Below, piece by piece: positions 53,779-62,334 of a stretch of DNA of 64,000 bases. Location of the stretch: assembly GCF_900187355.1 (NCBI RefSeq), contig NZ_LT906451.1, positions 297,001 through 361,000 of the forward strand, read 5' to 3'. Below the pieces are notes generated by a model that was not told the DNA's origin, searched no databases, and saw only the letters and a list, made by a program, of their open reading frames with translations. The stretch comes from Legionella lansingensis. GTDB lineage: Bacteria > Pseudomonadota > Gammaproteobacteria > Legionellales > Legionellaceae. A program made the position numbers and the translations under genes. Numbering within the stretch: position 1 is the stretch's first letter; every line of letters begins with the position of its first letter.

Positions 53779-54675
53779 ATGGATGCAACCACAGAAGAGT
53801 ATTTAGACGCATTAAGAAAAGGGGATTATTTACAAGCGCTGCAATGGGTAAATTCCCTTGTAGAATGGTACGATGTTAGTGAGGGCGATGCTGATACCGT
53901 TCTGCAACTTGCCATTTTTGAGCTTATTCATCATGGCTTTTCTCCTGAGGATTTTCATCATATTCAGCTGCTATATATTCTTCTTTATGATCATTTGCCT
54001 CCTTTTATTGAGCAAGTCGCTTATCAGGCTACGATACTTTGTAGTGCTGCCATTCAGTGCATGGTTTATTACGAAAACGATTTAATCCCTTTTTATTTAA
54101 CGACCTCAATGAATCACAAAATGGCAGATAATAGGGACGAAATATTGGATTGGATGCAGCGAAGTCCTGTCAATTTTGATGTTACAAAAAACAATGATGG
54201 ACTAAGTGAGAAATACAAATTCTTAAATCAAGGATTCTCTCGTTTAGAGAGTCAAGCACGAGAAATTAGAAGGAAAATTAATCATGTCTTTAATTGCCAA
54301 CTTCTTCTCCAGACTTATGTAGAGGAGTTAGCGAAGTATCACGATAAGGATGATAATGGGTTTACTGCTGTACGTCTTGGGGTAATCAATTCTCTAACCC
54401 ATTATTTGTGTGACAAAACCATAATGACAGAAGAGGTCGAGAATAAGATAGCAAGCTTTGTGAATAAGATTCAGGAAATGGATCCTAAAGATTGGGAAAA
54501 ACTGCTTTTAGATAAAATGCGGCCAAAAACTTCGTCTGATAAACCGTTTGTCTCCTGGTTCTTTGATAAAGCAGCGGAGAAATTTCAGCTTCTCTCTGTT
54601 AAGATGCTGAATCATATTGTGCCAAAAGTTGATGCTACAGATGCTCCTTCTCAGACTCCGCAGCAGAAGAATTAG
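53779..54675 (+). CDS. Hypothetical helical protein, possible effector
   Basis: A 298-residue acidic protein, mostly helical by composition (TTEEYLDALRKGDYLQALQWVNSLVEWYD, resembling a TPR-like helix pair), with a charged middle and a C-terminal tail of DAPSQTPQQKN. No signal peptide, membrane segment or catalytic motif. AAGGAG lies upstream of the ATG. It resembles many Legionella orphan proteins; a Dot/Icm substrate is possible but unsupported. Confidence 0.45.
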   Translation: MDATTEEYLDALRKGDYLQALQWVNSLVEWYDVSEGDADTVLQLAIFELIHHGFSPEDFHHIQLLYILLYDHLPPFIEQVAYQATILCSAAIQCMVYYENDLIPFYLTTSMNHKMADNRDEILDWMQRSPVNFDVTKNNDGLSEKYKFLNQGFSRLESQAREIRRKINHVFNCQLLLQTYVEELAKYHDKDDNGFTAVRLGVINSLTHYLCDKTIMTEEVENKIASFVNKIQEMDPKDWEKLLLDKMRPKTSSDKPFVSWFFDKAAEKFQLLSVKMLNHIVPKVDATDAPSQTPQQKN

Positions 54676-54740
54676 GTTAGTGCTTGCTGTATTTATAACC
54701 TGATGCCTTATTTAATTTTAATGCTTTGGAGAAGCGGCAG

Positions 54741-55205
54741 TTACACTGGACACTCATGAGCAAGTAAATTGATTTTATAGCATAGCGCTTCAGGATGTCC
54801 CATATAGCCACCTTGATCATGTTTTCCTACGACCCGATGACAAGGGATGAACAAGGCAATAGGATTATTTTTACATGCTTGACCAATGGCGCGCGGACTT
54901 GATTGCAACACATTTGCCAATTCACCGTAGGTCACTGTACGTCCAACAGGTATAACCAATAGAGCATTCCAAACTTGCTGTTGGTAAGCAGTGCCTTGTG
55001 GTTTTAAAGCGAGTTGGAAACGATGGTGAGGGTTGTAAAAATATTGCTTAAGTTCGTTAGAAATAGTGGATGTAAGTGAATTGTGGTCACCCTTTTGGGT
55101 GGGCGACTCAGTAAAGCTTGCACCAAAGACATAATGCTCATTGTATGTAACTTCAAGCCAGCCGATAGGTGTGGTGAATGCAGTGACAATGAGCATAGAG
55201 TTCAT
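54741..55205 (-). CDS. ogt: Methylated-DNA-protein-cysteine methyltransferase
   Basis: A 154-residue protein with the active-site motif IPCHRVVG (acceptor cysteine), preceded by the DNA-binding helix YGELANVLQSSPRAIGQACKNNP. It removes O6-alkyl groups from guanine irreversibly. It starts directly after the rplS stop, so it is a distal gene of the ribosomal operon here. Confidence 0.93.
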   Translation of the reverse strand: MNSMLIVTAFTTPIGWLEVTYNEHYVFGASFTESPTQKGDHNSLTSTISNELKQYFYNPHHRFQLALKPQGTAYQQQVWNALLVIPVGRTVTYGELANVLQSSPRAIGQACKNNPIALFIPCHRVVGKHDQGGYMGHPEALCYKINLLAHECPV

Positions 55206-55574
55206 TTAGTCTTCTTTTTTACCGGCGGTTAACTTTTCTTTAATACGTGCTGCACGACCAGCCAAATCGCGTAAATAGTATAGCTTTGCGCGTCGTACAT
55301 CCCCTCGACGTTTAACAATAATACTATCAACAACAGGGCTGTAGGTTTGGAAAACACGCTCAACGCCGACGCCGTGGGAAATTTTGCGTACAGTAAAAGC
55401 GGAATTTAAGCCACGATTTCTTTTCGCAATGACAATACCTTCGAATGCTTGCAAACGCTCGCGTCCACCTTCTTTTACTTTTACTTGTACTGAAATGGTA
55501 TCGCCAGGACTAAAATCAGGAATATTTTTGCCTTGCATTTGCTCAGTATTTAATTGGTCAATGATATTACTCAT
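55206..55574 (-). CDS. rplS: 50S ribosomal protein L19
   Basis: A 122-residue L19 ([13 protein letters not shown], then [35 protein letters not shown]). GGAG precedes the ATG at 55574; the GTG two codons upstream is less likely. Last of the classical rpsP-rimM-trmD-rplS cluster. Confidence 0.97.
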   Translation of the reverse strand: MSNIIDQLNTEQMQGKNIPDFSPGDTISVQVKVKEGGRERLQAFEGIVIAKRNRGLNSAFTVRKISHGVGVERVFQTYSPVVDSIIVKRRGDVRRAKLYYLRDLAGRAARIKEKLTAGKKED

Positions 55575-55598
55575 GGTCACTCCTCAAATTGGAATTCC

Positions 55599-56351
55599 TC
55601 AGCAGGAATTACCCTGTTCGTTTTTAAACTCGATAAGTAATTGCTTATCGGTGTCACTTAACTCGATGCTGTCTAATAAGTCTGGGCGCTTAAGCCATGT
55701 CTTACCTAGACTTTGCTTTCGGCGCCAACGCTCAATCTCGCGATGATTACCCTTTAACAATACGGAAGGAACATCCAAACCGTTGATTGTTGCTGGTCGA
55801 GTGTAGTGAGGGTAATCCAGCAAACCATTCATAAAAGAATCTTGTGCAGCTGATCGTGAATGCCCTAAGCTACCAGGTAAAAGACGAATAATTGCGTCAA
55901 TAAATACCATGGCCGCTAATTCACCACCACTTAACACAAAATCTCCCAAGGACCATTCTTCGTCAACATGATGAAGAATGATTCTTTCATCAATTCCTTC
56001 ATACCGTCCTGCTATAAAGAGCAAGGACTGGTCTTTAGCTATTACCTGATTTAGGTCGGATTGGCGAATGATTTTACCTTGCGGGCTCAAATAAACCGTT
56101 TTGCAAGAAGGAGGCATTTGAGTCTTTGCATGACTAATTGCCCCATGCAAGGGTTCATACATCATCACCATGCCCGGACCACCTCCATAAGGTTTGTCAT
56201 CAACCTGACGATAGGGCCTGGGTGCCCACTCCCGTGGGTTCCAACAATCTACTTTCGCTAAGCTTTGTTCGATGGCCCGACCGACAACACCATGTCTTAA
56301 CACTTCAAACATTTCGGGCATCAGGGTTATTACACCCAAATGTAGCATCAT
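55599..56351 (-). CDS. trmD: tRNA (guanine37-N1)-methyltransferase
   Basis: A 250-residue TrmD. The trefoil-knot SAM site is visible as DKPYGGGPGMVMM and LFIAGRYEGIDERII, followed by WSLGDFVLSGGELAAM. It methylates G37 of tRNAs to prevent frameshifting. Two ATGs open the frame. It directly follows rimM with no gap. Confidence 0.97.
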   Translation of the reverse strand: MMLHLGVITLMPEMFEVLRHGVVGRAIEQSLAKVDCWNPREWAPRPYRQVDDKPYGGGPGMVMMYEPLHGAISHAKTQMPPSCKTVYLSPQGKIIRQSDLNQVIAKDQSLLFIAGRYEGIDERIILHHVDEEWSLGDFVLSGGELAAMVFIDAIIRLLPGSLGHSRSAAQDSFMNGLLDYPHYTRPATINGLDVPSVLLKGNHREIERWRRKQSLGKTWLKRPDLLDSIELSDTDKQLLIEFKNEQGNSC

Positions 56352-56861
56352 TTAAAAATCCACATCCCAGTCAACAGTAATAGTATGCTGGCTGGGGTTT
56401 ATGTCAAAAATAAACTGACCTGGTAGATACGGAATTAAATACCGCTTTTTACCTTCAACAACTAAAACATCATTGGTCCCGGTGGGCATAATTTCTTTAA
56501 CCGTGCCAAGCAATATGTCTTGTTGATTTTTTACCTGCATGCCAATAAGCTCATGCCAGTAGTACTCTCCTTCCTCTAACGCAGGAAGTTGTTTGCGGTT
56601 AACTGCAATTTCAACATTGGTCAAAGCAGCTACTTGCTCACGTTCATGATAACCCTCAAGCTGTGCCAGAATGGATTTTTCATTCATTTCCACCTGCAAC
56701 AGCTTAAGAGGCTGCCATTGCTTGTTTATATAAGCATGCCAATCAGTATAACGTAGAATGTTATCGCGAGGTTCTGTAAAAGAATGAACCGTGATTAATC
56801 CCTTTATCCCATGGGGGCGACCAAAACGACCGATAACAACCCAATCACTAACGGCGTTCAC
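56352..56861 (-). CDS. rimM: Ribosome maturation factor RimM
   Basis: A 169-residue RimM: IGRFGRPHGIKGLITVHSFTE at the start and the C-terminal PRC-barrel YYWHELIGMQV ending in PYLPGQFIFDINPSQHTITVDWD. It assists maturation of the 30S head with S19. The start is a GTG. It is between rpsP and trmD as in other gammaproteobacteria. Confidence 0.95.
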   Translation of the reverse strand: MNAVSDWVVIGRFGRPHGIKGLITVHSFTEPRDNILRYTDWHAYINKQWQPLKLLQVEMNEKSILAQLEGYHEREQVAALTNVEIAVNRKQLPALEEGEYYWHELIGMQVKNQQDILLGTVKEIMPTGTNDVLVVEGKKRYLIPYLPGQFIFDINPSQHTITVDWDVDF

Positions 56862-56864
56862 TTA

Positions 56865-57125
56865 CTACTTAGTGTCTTCAGCACTTTTCTTATATTCTTT
56901 TACCAAGGCTCGAACTCGGTCAGAAAGCTGTGCACCAACACTTTGCCAGTAGGTTAATTTATCCATTTCTAAATGCAAACGAACTTCTGCTCCGCGAGCT
57001 ATAGGGTTGAAATAGCCGATGCGCTCAATGTAATTGCCATCGCGACGTTTGCGACTATCAGTGACAACCATATTGTAAAATGGACGCTTTTTTGCTCCAG
57101 CTCGTGATAAACGTATAACTACCAT
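56865..57125 (-). CDS. rpsP: 30S ribosomal protein S16
   Basis: An 86-residue S16 beginning [25 protein letters not shown] and containing [14 protein letters not shown]. It is the first gene of the rpsP-rimM-trmD-rplS cluster, 94 bp after ffh. No clear promoter or terminator was made out in that gap. Confidence 0.97.
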   Translation of the reverse strand: MVVIRLSRAGAKKRPFYNMVVTDSRKRRDGNYIERIGYFNPIARGAEVRLHLEMDKLTYWQSVGAQLSDRVRALVKEYKKSAEDTK

Positions 57126-57219
57126 TATGTCCTCTACTTTAAGAGTGTTTACGTAAAAATGCCGTGTATTGTACGAAAATTAAATCGGCATTGGAAGTCA
57201 TTATTGGCAATTATTTCCT

Positions 57220-58590
57220 TTATTCTTCGGGAAATAGACCTTTTAGACCTGTCATTCCACCCATGCCACGCATCATTTGTTTGATACCACCGGGCTTGGT
57301 AAATTTTTTCATCATTTTTTGCATCTGTTCAAATTGTTTCAGCAAGCGGTTCACATCCTGGATCTGTGTACCTGAGCCTAATGCAATCCGTTTCTTCCTT
57401 GAGCCTACAATGATCTTTGGAATGCGGCGCTCTTTGGCTGTCATCGAATTGATGATAGCTATCGTTTGATTCATCGCTTTGTCGTTGATTTGACCTATTG
57501 CTTTCTGAGGTAATTGACCCATACCAGGTAACTTGCTCATCATGCCAGCAACGCCACCCATCTTATTCATTTGTAATAGTTGTTGTTTAAAATCTTCTAA
57601 ATCAAAGCCTTTGCCTTTTTTGAGCTTTTTGGCTAACTTTTCACTGGTTTCTTTGTCAGCCTTGCGTTTAACCTCTTCAATGAGGGTAAGAATATCTCCC
57701 ATGCCTAAGATGCGCGAAGCAATCCGGTCGGGATGGAAGGGTTCGAGAGCATCAATTTTTTCACCACTGCCTAAAAATTTAATGGGTTGGCCAGTGATAT
57801 GTTTAACCGAGAGAGCAGCACCGCCACGAGCATCACCGTCCGTTTTGGTGAGGATAACACCAGTAAGAGGAAGGGCTTCATGAAATGCCTTGGCAGTATT
57901 AGCAGCATCTTGACCTGTCATACTATCAACAACGAACAGGGTTTCTACAGGAGTCACTGCTTTGTGTAAGGCTTTGATTTCAGCCATCATTTCTGCATCG
58001 ATATGTAAACGGCCGGCAGTATCGAAAATAATTACATCAATAAATTGCTTTTTGGCGCTTTCCAAAGCCTTTTGAGCAATGTCTAAAGGCTGCTCGTGTG
58101 CTTGTGCTGGATAGAAAGCAACATCTAATTGCGTGGCGAGTAAATGAAGCTGTTCAATAGCGGCAGGTCTATAAACGTCTAGACTTACGAGCATGACTTT
58201 TTTATTTTCGCTTTCTTTTAGATAGCGGGCTAATTTCGCGGCACTGGTTGTTTTCCCTGAGCCTTGTAGACCTGCCATTAAAAAGATCGCAGGGGGCTGA
58301 GTTTTAAAATTTAACTCAGCGCGTGTATCCCCTAGCACGTGAACTAATTCATCGTGAACGATTTTGACGAAAACCTGATCAGGTTTCAGATTACCTGAAA
58401 CCTCTTGCCCTAAGGCTTTTTGTTTGACTTCCTCAATAAATTCTTTGACCACAGGGAAGGCAACATCTGCTTCAAGCAAAGATAGCCTTATTTCTCGTAA
58501 GGCATCATGGATATTATCTTCGGTAAGACGTCCTTGGCCACTGATGGTCTTAAAGGCACGGGTTAAACGGTCAGTTAAATTTTCAAACAT
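57220..58590 (-). CDS. ffh: Signal recognition particle protein Ffh
   Basis: A 456-residue SRP54 GTPase from the ATG at 58590 (MFENLTDRLTRAFK). G domain motifs GLQGSGKTTSAAKLA, DTAGR and TKTDGDARGG are present, followed by the Met-rich M domain (LLQMNKMGG, FEQMQKMMKKF, MMRGMGGM). It binds 4.5S RNA and signal peptides during co-translational targeting. Confidence 0.97.
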   Translation of the reverse strand: MFENLTDRLTRAFKTISGQGRLTEDNIHDALREIRLSLLEADVAFPVVKEFIEEVKQKALGQEVSGNLKPDQVFVKIVHDELVHVLGDTRAELNFKTQPPAIFLMAGLQGSGKTTSAAKLARYLKESENKKVMLVSLDVYRPAAIEQLHLLATQLDVAFYPAQAHEQPLDIAQKALESAKKQFIDVIIFDTAGRLHIDAEMMAEIKALHKAVTPVETLFVVDSMTGQDAANTAKAFHEALPLTGVILTKTDGDARGGAALSVKHITGQPIKFLGSGEKIDALEPFHPDRIASRILGMGDILTLIEEVKRKADKETSEKLAKKLKKGKGFDLEDFKQQLLQMNKMGGVAGMMSKLPGMGQLPQKAIGQINDKAMNQTIAIINSMTAKERRIPKIIVGSRKKRIALGSGTQIQDVNRLLKQFEQMQKMMKKFTKPGGIKQMMRGMGGMTGLKGLFPEE

Positions 58591-58684
58591 GACAATACTC
58601 AAACGCAAAAGAATTAATATAGCACAGTGGGCAGAGTTGCTAAAGGTTGCTATTTACAAAGCCACCGAATATGTTCCCTAAGTA

Positions 58685-59206
58685 TTATAACATTTTTTTG
58701 CTATCAGGGTCCGATTGTAGCCTTGGCTCACGCAGGCTTTTAATCAGGGTTTTAGTTTTCTTACTTAGTGTAGTAGCGATATAGCCTTCACTTAATAGTA
58801 TCTCAGCAACTTTAGGATGCTCTTTTGCAAGAAGATAGAGAGGGTCTGGAATATTCGTTTTATATCTCTTCATCGTTTGTTCTAGGCAATTATCCTTCTT
58901 ATATTGTTCTTTTGTATAATCTTTCTGCAGCTTTTGCTTATTATCCCCATACAAACTTTGATTAATTTTGTTGACAAGCTCAGGAATTTGCACAACAAGC
59001 AGTGCTAATCCTTCATGTTGCATAGCTGTGTAAAAAAGATCATGAGGGTTAAGTGTGCCAAGGGCAAGGTCAAATGGCGTAATTTGATGAAAAAATCTAC
59101 TAATTTCTGTTAAGTCTGCAACGTCTTTTCGATTTAAAAACTGCTCAAAATAAAGTATAAGCTCAGTAGGCAAATTGTCGAGTGACGGTATTATAAAATT
59201 TGGCAT
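58685..59206 (-). CDS. F-box-domain protein, putative Dot/Icm effector
   Basis: A 173-residue protein. Residues 12-43 fit the eukaryotic F-box: LPTELILYFEQFL, RKDVADLTEISRFFHQIT, with Leu-Pro at 12-13 and the Leu/Ser/Arg/Phe pattern of the third helix. F-box proteins dock on SKP1 in SCF ubiquitin ligases, and several Legionella effectors (AnkB, LegU1, LicA) do this. The remaining part has a helical piece (PLYLLAKEHPKVAEILLSEGY) that could be an ankyrin-like target binder. No signal peptide. The role as an effector is inferred. Confidence 0.65.
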   Translation of the reverse strand: MPNFIIPSLDNLPTELILYFEQFLNRKDVADLTEISRFFHQITPFDLALGTLNPHDLFYTAMQHEGLALLVVQIPELVNKINQSLYGDNKQKLQKDYTKEQYKKDNCLEQTMKRYKTNIPDPLYLLAKEHPKVAEILLSEGYIATTLSKKTKTLIKSLREPRLQSDPDSKKML

Positions 59207-59282
59207 AATGGTCCATTATCTTGAGGGACTATTTGATTATTATTATATATTATTAAATTTATTCCCATAGGTTTCCTCTTAT

Positions 59283-59981
59283 ATGTTCAAAACGCAAAAT
59301 ATGACCCATGACTTCTCTAAAAGAGACCATGAAACAGTTGAGTTTAGCAAGGTCAGTCATCCCAGAATTAAAATACGTCCTATGTATTTTGAACAAGGTC
59401 TAAGTAGCTATCCATATATTTTTGGACGATATGCTGTACTAGACAGATTGCTTGGAGCATTGAGTTTTCTGCCAGAAAACTATGGCTTTCTTGTTTGGGA
59501 TGTTTATCGGCCAAGGGGCGTGCAGCGCAAACTCTTTGAGTTATTCAGCGAAAAAATTCGTAGAGCATCTCCTCATTTAAGTGAGCAAGAGCATTTAGTG
59601 GAAGTCTTAAAATATGTTGCTTCCCCAGCCAAAATTGGTGAAAGCTATTGCTCTCCTCATCTTAGCGGTGGGGCTATAGACTTGACCTTATTTGAAATGA
59701 AAGAAGATAAAGAATTAGATATGGGTACAGTTTTTGATGACTATACACAGCGAGCAGGCAGAGATTACTTCGCCTTAAAAACGGATTTAACTGCACAAGA
59801 ACGCGTTTTCCAAGAGAGAAGAAACCTTTTGCGTCAAACGATGGAAAGGGTAGGCTTTACATCTTACGAACATGAGTGGTGGCATTTTGATATTGGAAAT
59901 ATATTTTGGGGGGATGTGGTTAAGAAGCCTGCAGTTTTCGGTCCATTGTTTGGTGATGAGGAGTGGCCTTCATTTGTATAA
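59283..59981 (+). CDS. D-alanyl-D-alanine dipeptidase family (VanX-like) protein
   Basis: A 232-residue M15D metallopeptidase. The zinc site is SPHLSGGAID (His126 and Asp133 in the SxHxxGxAxD motif) and EWWHFD near residue 199, with the catalytic Glu in HEWWHFD. WDVYRPRGVQRKLF supplies the conserved arginine. VanX cleaves D-Ala-D-Ala; in non-resistant bacteria relatives probably recycle murein dipeptide. No vanA/vanH gene is nearby. An internal ATG at 59301 is an alternative start. Confidence 0.85.
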   Translation: MFKTQNMTHDFSKRDHETVEFSKVSHPRIKIRPMYFEQGLSSYPYIFGRYAVLDRLLGALSFLPENYGFLVWDVYRPRGVQRKLFELFSEKIRRASPHLSEQEHLVEVLKYVASPAKIGESYCSPHLSGGAIDLTLFEMKEDKELDMGTVFDDYTQRAGRDYFALKTDLTAQERVFQERRNLLRQTMERVGFTSYEHEWWHFDIGNIFWGDVVKKPAVFGPLFGDEEWPSFV

Positions 59982-60012
59982 GAAATAGTATTTGTTATGA
60001 TGATGTTTTCCA

Positions 60013-61296
60013 ATGGCTTATGAGGACTCGGTGCACTTTTCTTTGACAACTCTTTTTATTGCTGTACTAGCGTTAATTATTCTTTCTGCCTTCTTTTCGG
60101 GGTCAGAAATCGGAATGATGTCTTTAAACCGTTATCGTTTACGTCATTTAGTAAAAAAAAATAACAAACAAGCAATCCGTGTTAACCAAATGCTAACCAG
60201 ACCGGATCGCTTGTTAAGTGTTATTTTAATTGGCAATACCTTTGCCAATATTGTGGCATCGATGGTTGCGACACTTATAGGGCAGCGTTTATATGGAGAT
60301 GCCGGTGTTGTAGCAGCAACTATATTCCTCACTTTAATTATCTTAGTATTTTCAGAAATGGTTCCGAAAACACTGGCAGCGCTTCATCCACAGCATATTG
60401 CTTTTACTGCTTCTTTCCCTCTAAAACTGCTACAGGGTCTATTCTCGCCTGTCATACGAATAACTGCATGGATAACCAATGCGATTCTAAGCCTGTTTGG
60501 TATTTCGATAGATAAGGTACAAAGAGAAGCGTTGACAGGAGAAGAATTACGTTCGGTAGTCCATGAAGCTGGAGGGTTATTACCGATTGAGCATAAAAGC
60601 ATGATCATTAGTCTGTTGGACTTAGAGGAAGCGACAGTGGAGGATATCATGATTCCTAAGGGGGATATTGTAGGCCTGGATTTGGAGCAACCTTGGCATA
60701 AATTGATTGAGGAACTAGAAACAGCGCAACACACACGTTTGCCGTTATATAGGGATTCCATAGATAATTTAGTCGGTCTGGTTCATGTACGCAGTGTTTT
60801 AAACCTTGCTCTCGAAGAGCGTTTAGACATGGAGAATTTACTAAAGATTGCTGATGTGCCTTATTTTATTCCTGAGGCAACCCCATTGAATGTGCAAATT
60901 TTAAATTTTCAAAAAATGAAAAGACGCAGTTGTTTTGTGGTGGATGAGTATGGAGATTTGTTAGGATTGGTCACTTTAGAAGATATTCTTGAAGAAGTGG
61001 TGGGTGAATTCACCACAGATGTGGCTGACTTAACTAAAGATATCATTCAACAGGCAGATGGTTCGGTAATCGTGGATGCCAGTATAACTTTGCGTCAATT
61101 GAAGAGACTATTAAGTTGGCAGCTTCCATCGATTGGCCCAAGAACTCTCAGTGGTTTGATCATTGAGCATTTGGGTTATATTCCACCTCCGGATTGTTGT
61201 TTACAAATCGAAAACGTTCAGATAGAAATTCTTAAAGTTAGTGAGAATACAATTAAGACAGTTCGAATGCTAAAAGCTGCTAGTAGAAGGAGCTAG
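60013..61296 (+). CDS. CNNM/CorC (HlyC/CorC) family membrane protein
   Basis: A 427-residue protein: an N-terminal DUF21 domain with hydrophobic segments (FFSGSEIGMMSLNRYRLRHLVKKNNKQA), two CBS domains (IMIPKGDIVGLDL, RRSCFVVDEYGDLLGLVTLEDILEEVVGEF) and a C-terminal CorC/HlyC domain. This is the YfjD-like family linked to Mg(II)/Co(II) efflux. The TAG stop coincides with the first bases of a dispersed repeat shared with the uvrA end. Confidence 0.88.
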   Translation: MAYEDSVHFSLTTLFIAVLALIILSAFFSGSEIGMMSLNRYRLRHLVKKNNKQAIRVNQMLTRPDRLLSVILIGNTFANIVASMVATLIGQRLYGDAGVVAATIFLTLIILVFSEMVPKTLAALHPQHIAFTASFPLKLLQGLFSPVIRITAWITNAILSLFGISIDKVQREALTGEELRSVVHEAGGLLPIEHKSMIISLLDLEEATVEDIMIPKGDIVGLDLEQPWHKLIEELETAQHTRLPLYRDSIDNLVGLVHVRSVLNLALEERLDMENLLKIADVPYFIPEATPLNVQILNFQKMKRRSCFVVDEYGDLLGLVTLEDILEEVVGEFTTDVADLTKDIIQQADGSVIVDASITLRQLKRLLSWQLPSIGPRTLSGLIIEHLGYIPPPDCCLQIENVQIEILKVSENTIKTVRMLKAASRRS

Positions 61297-61320
61297 TACA
61301 GTGACAGCCTAATTTTGACA
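61294..61320. repeat. 27-bp repeat end identical to that after uvrA
   Basis: The sequence from the CorC-type gene's TAG stop through CCTAATTTTGACA is identical to 19635-19661, where it also begins at a stop codon. Beyond 27 bp the two diverge. A related end lies at 53208-53230. The rest of 61321-61530 shows no gene or clear palindrome. Confidence 0.8.
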
Positions 61321-61530
61321 TGGAAAAAAGGTCAGAAAGTTTGTGCTTTTAGATGGTTTGTTGAGCATTTCATCGTGAGATCAAGCAGTAACCGGTATCG
61401 ATAAATATCAATGTAGAAAACAACAAATCCAACGTAATCACATTGAAGTCGGTCATTTAAAATTCAAATGACTTATATGGGGTAAATAAATGCAATTTTT
61501 TGCAGAGAATAGGAAAATTATCGGCGGGAT

Positions 61531-61977
61531 TTAATTTTCCAGGTTAGTCCGATTACAATTAGAACACAAGCCTTTGATTTCCACAGTACAATTAATAATT
61601 GAAAATTGAATGGAATTCGCCGCTTCTGTTACCGAAGGGAAATCAACTACACATTCCAATTCTTTGACAAAATCACACTGAGTGCATATAAGAAATTGGG
61701 CCTGCCCCACATGATGCCCATGCAAGCAGGCGACATAGGATTTCAGGCTGTCAATGCAATGAATAAATCCCTCTTGATGCCAAAATTGAATAGCCCGATA
61801 TACTGTTGGTGGTTTGGGGTTATCAACTTCCATAGATAATCTTTGCAGTATATCATAAGCGCCGAGAGGCTTTCTCTCATCGACCAATATTTTGAGGACA
61901 CGCTCCCTTGGCTCTGTAAATCGATAGCCATGGTTTATACAATGCTTATAAGCTTTATCCAACAAATTATGTTTCAT
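61531..61977 (-). CDS. zur: Fur-superfamily regulator, Zur-like
   Basis: A 148-residue protein from the ATG at 61977 (MKHNLLDKAYKHC). Winged-helix segment YRFTEPRERVLKILVDERKPLGAYDIL and KPPTVYRAIQFWHQEGFIH, metal-binding FLICTQCDFVKELE and C-terminal CSNCN, the two CxxC zinc sites. The cysteine arrangement is closer to Zur than to Fur. It diverges from the His-rich ATPase gene, and the 357 bp between them hold candidate operators, so it likely regulates its neighbour. Confidence 0.82.
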   Translation of the reverse strand: MKHNLLDKAYKHCINHGYRFTEPRERVLKILVDERKPLGAYDILQRLSMEVDNPKPPTVYRAIQFWHQEGFIHCIDSLKSYVACLHGHHVGQAQFLICTQCDFVKELECVVDFPSVTEAANSIQFSIINCTVEIKGLCSNCNRTNLEN

Positions 61978-62334
61978 GAATCTTCTTTCAAGCGAATAGT
62001 CAGTACACACTGTTTTATCACAATCTCTCAGGACTTACGAAAAACCCCAATCTCTATTTCAAGGAAAAATGGTCAAACAACAGCCAATTATTGTTTCATA
62101 GAAATCACTTGCTGTCTAAAAATTATTTAAATTTCCTTGTTATCTAACAATTAAACGTTACAATATAACATTTTCGAGAGAGGCGGTAAGTTATTGTAAC
62201 GCCTGGCTTAGGAAGAAAACTTGTTAGGGACAAATTTGCTGGCTCTATTTTGTAGGGCCATTTTCACACTAGGCATTTGCATACAAGGAACCTTTCTCTA
62301 TAGCAACCAGATAACCTTTAAATAGAGGAAACCC
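61978..62334. other. Divergent intergenic region between zur-like and P-type ATPase genes
   Basis: No coding signal was found on either strand. The middle contains two close GTTA...TAAC palindromes, annotated separately. AAT-rich stretches upstream of both starts could be promoters, but none was strong enough to assign. AGAGGAAA precedes the ATPase ATG. Confidence 0.6.
62157..62200. promoter_or_regulatory. Candidate Zur operators
   Basis: GTTACAATATAAC (62157-62169) and GTTATTGTAAC (62190-62200) are near-palindromes that resemble the GTTATANTATAAC core of gammaproteobacterial Zur boxes. They are 21 bp apart, roughly two helical turns, in the region between a Zur-like gene and a metal ATPase gene. 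Match by eye only. Confidence 0.5.

Noticed and set aside
59283-59981. Vancomycin resistance operon
   Set aside because: Only a VanX-like gene is present; no VanA/VanH/VanRS genes are adjacent, and the host is Gram-negative.
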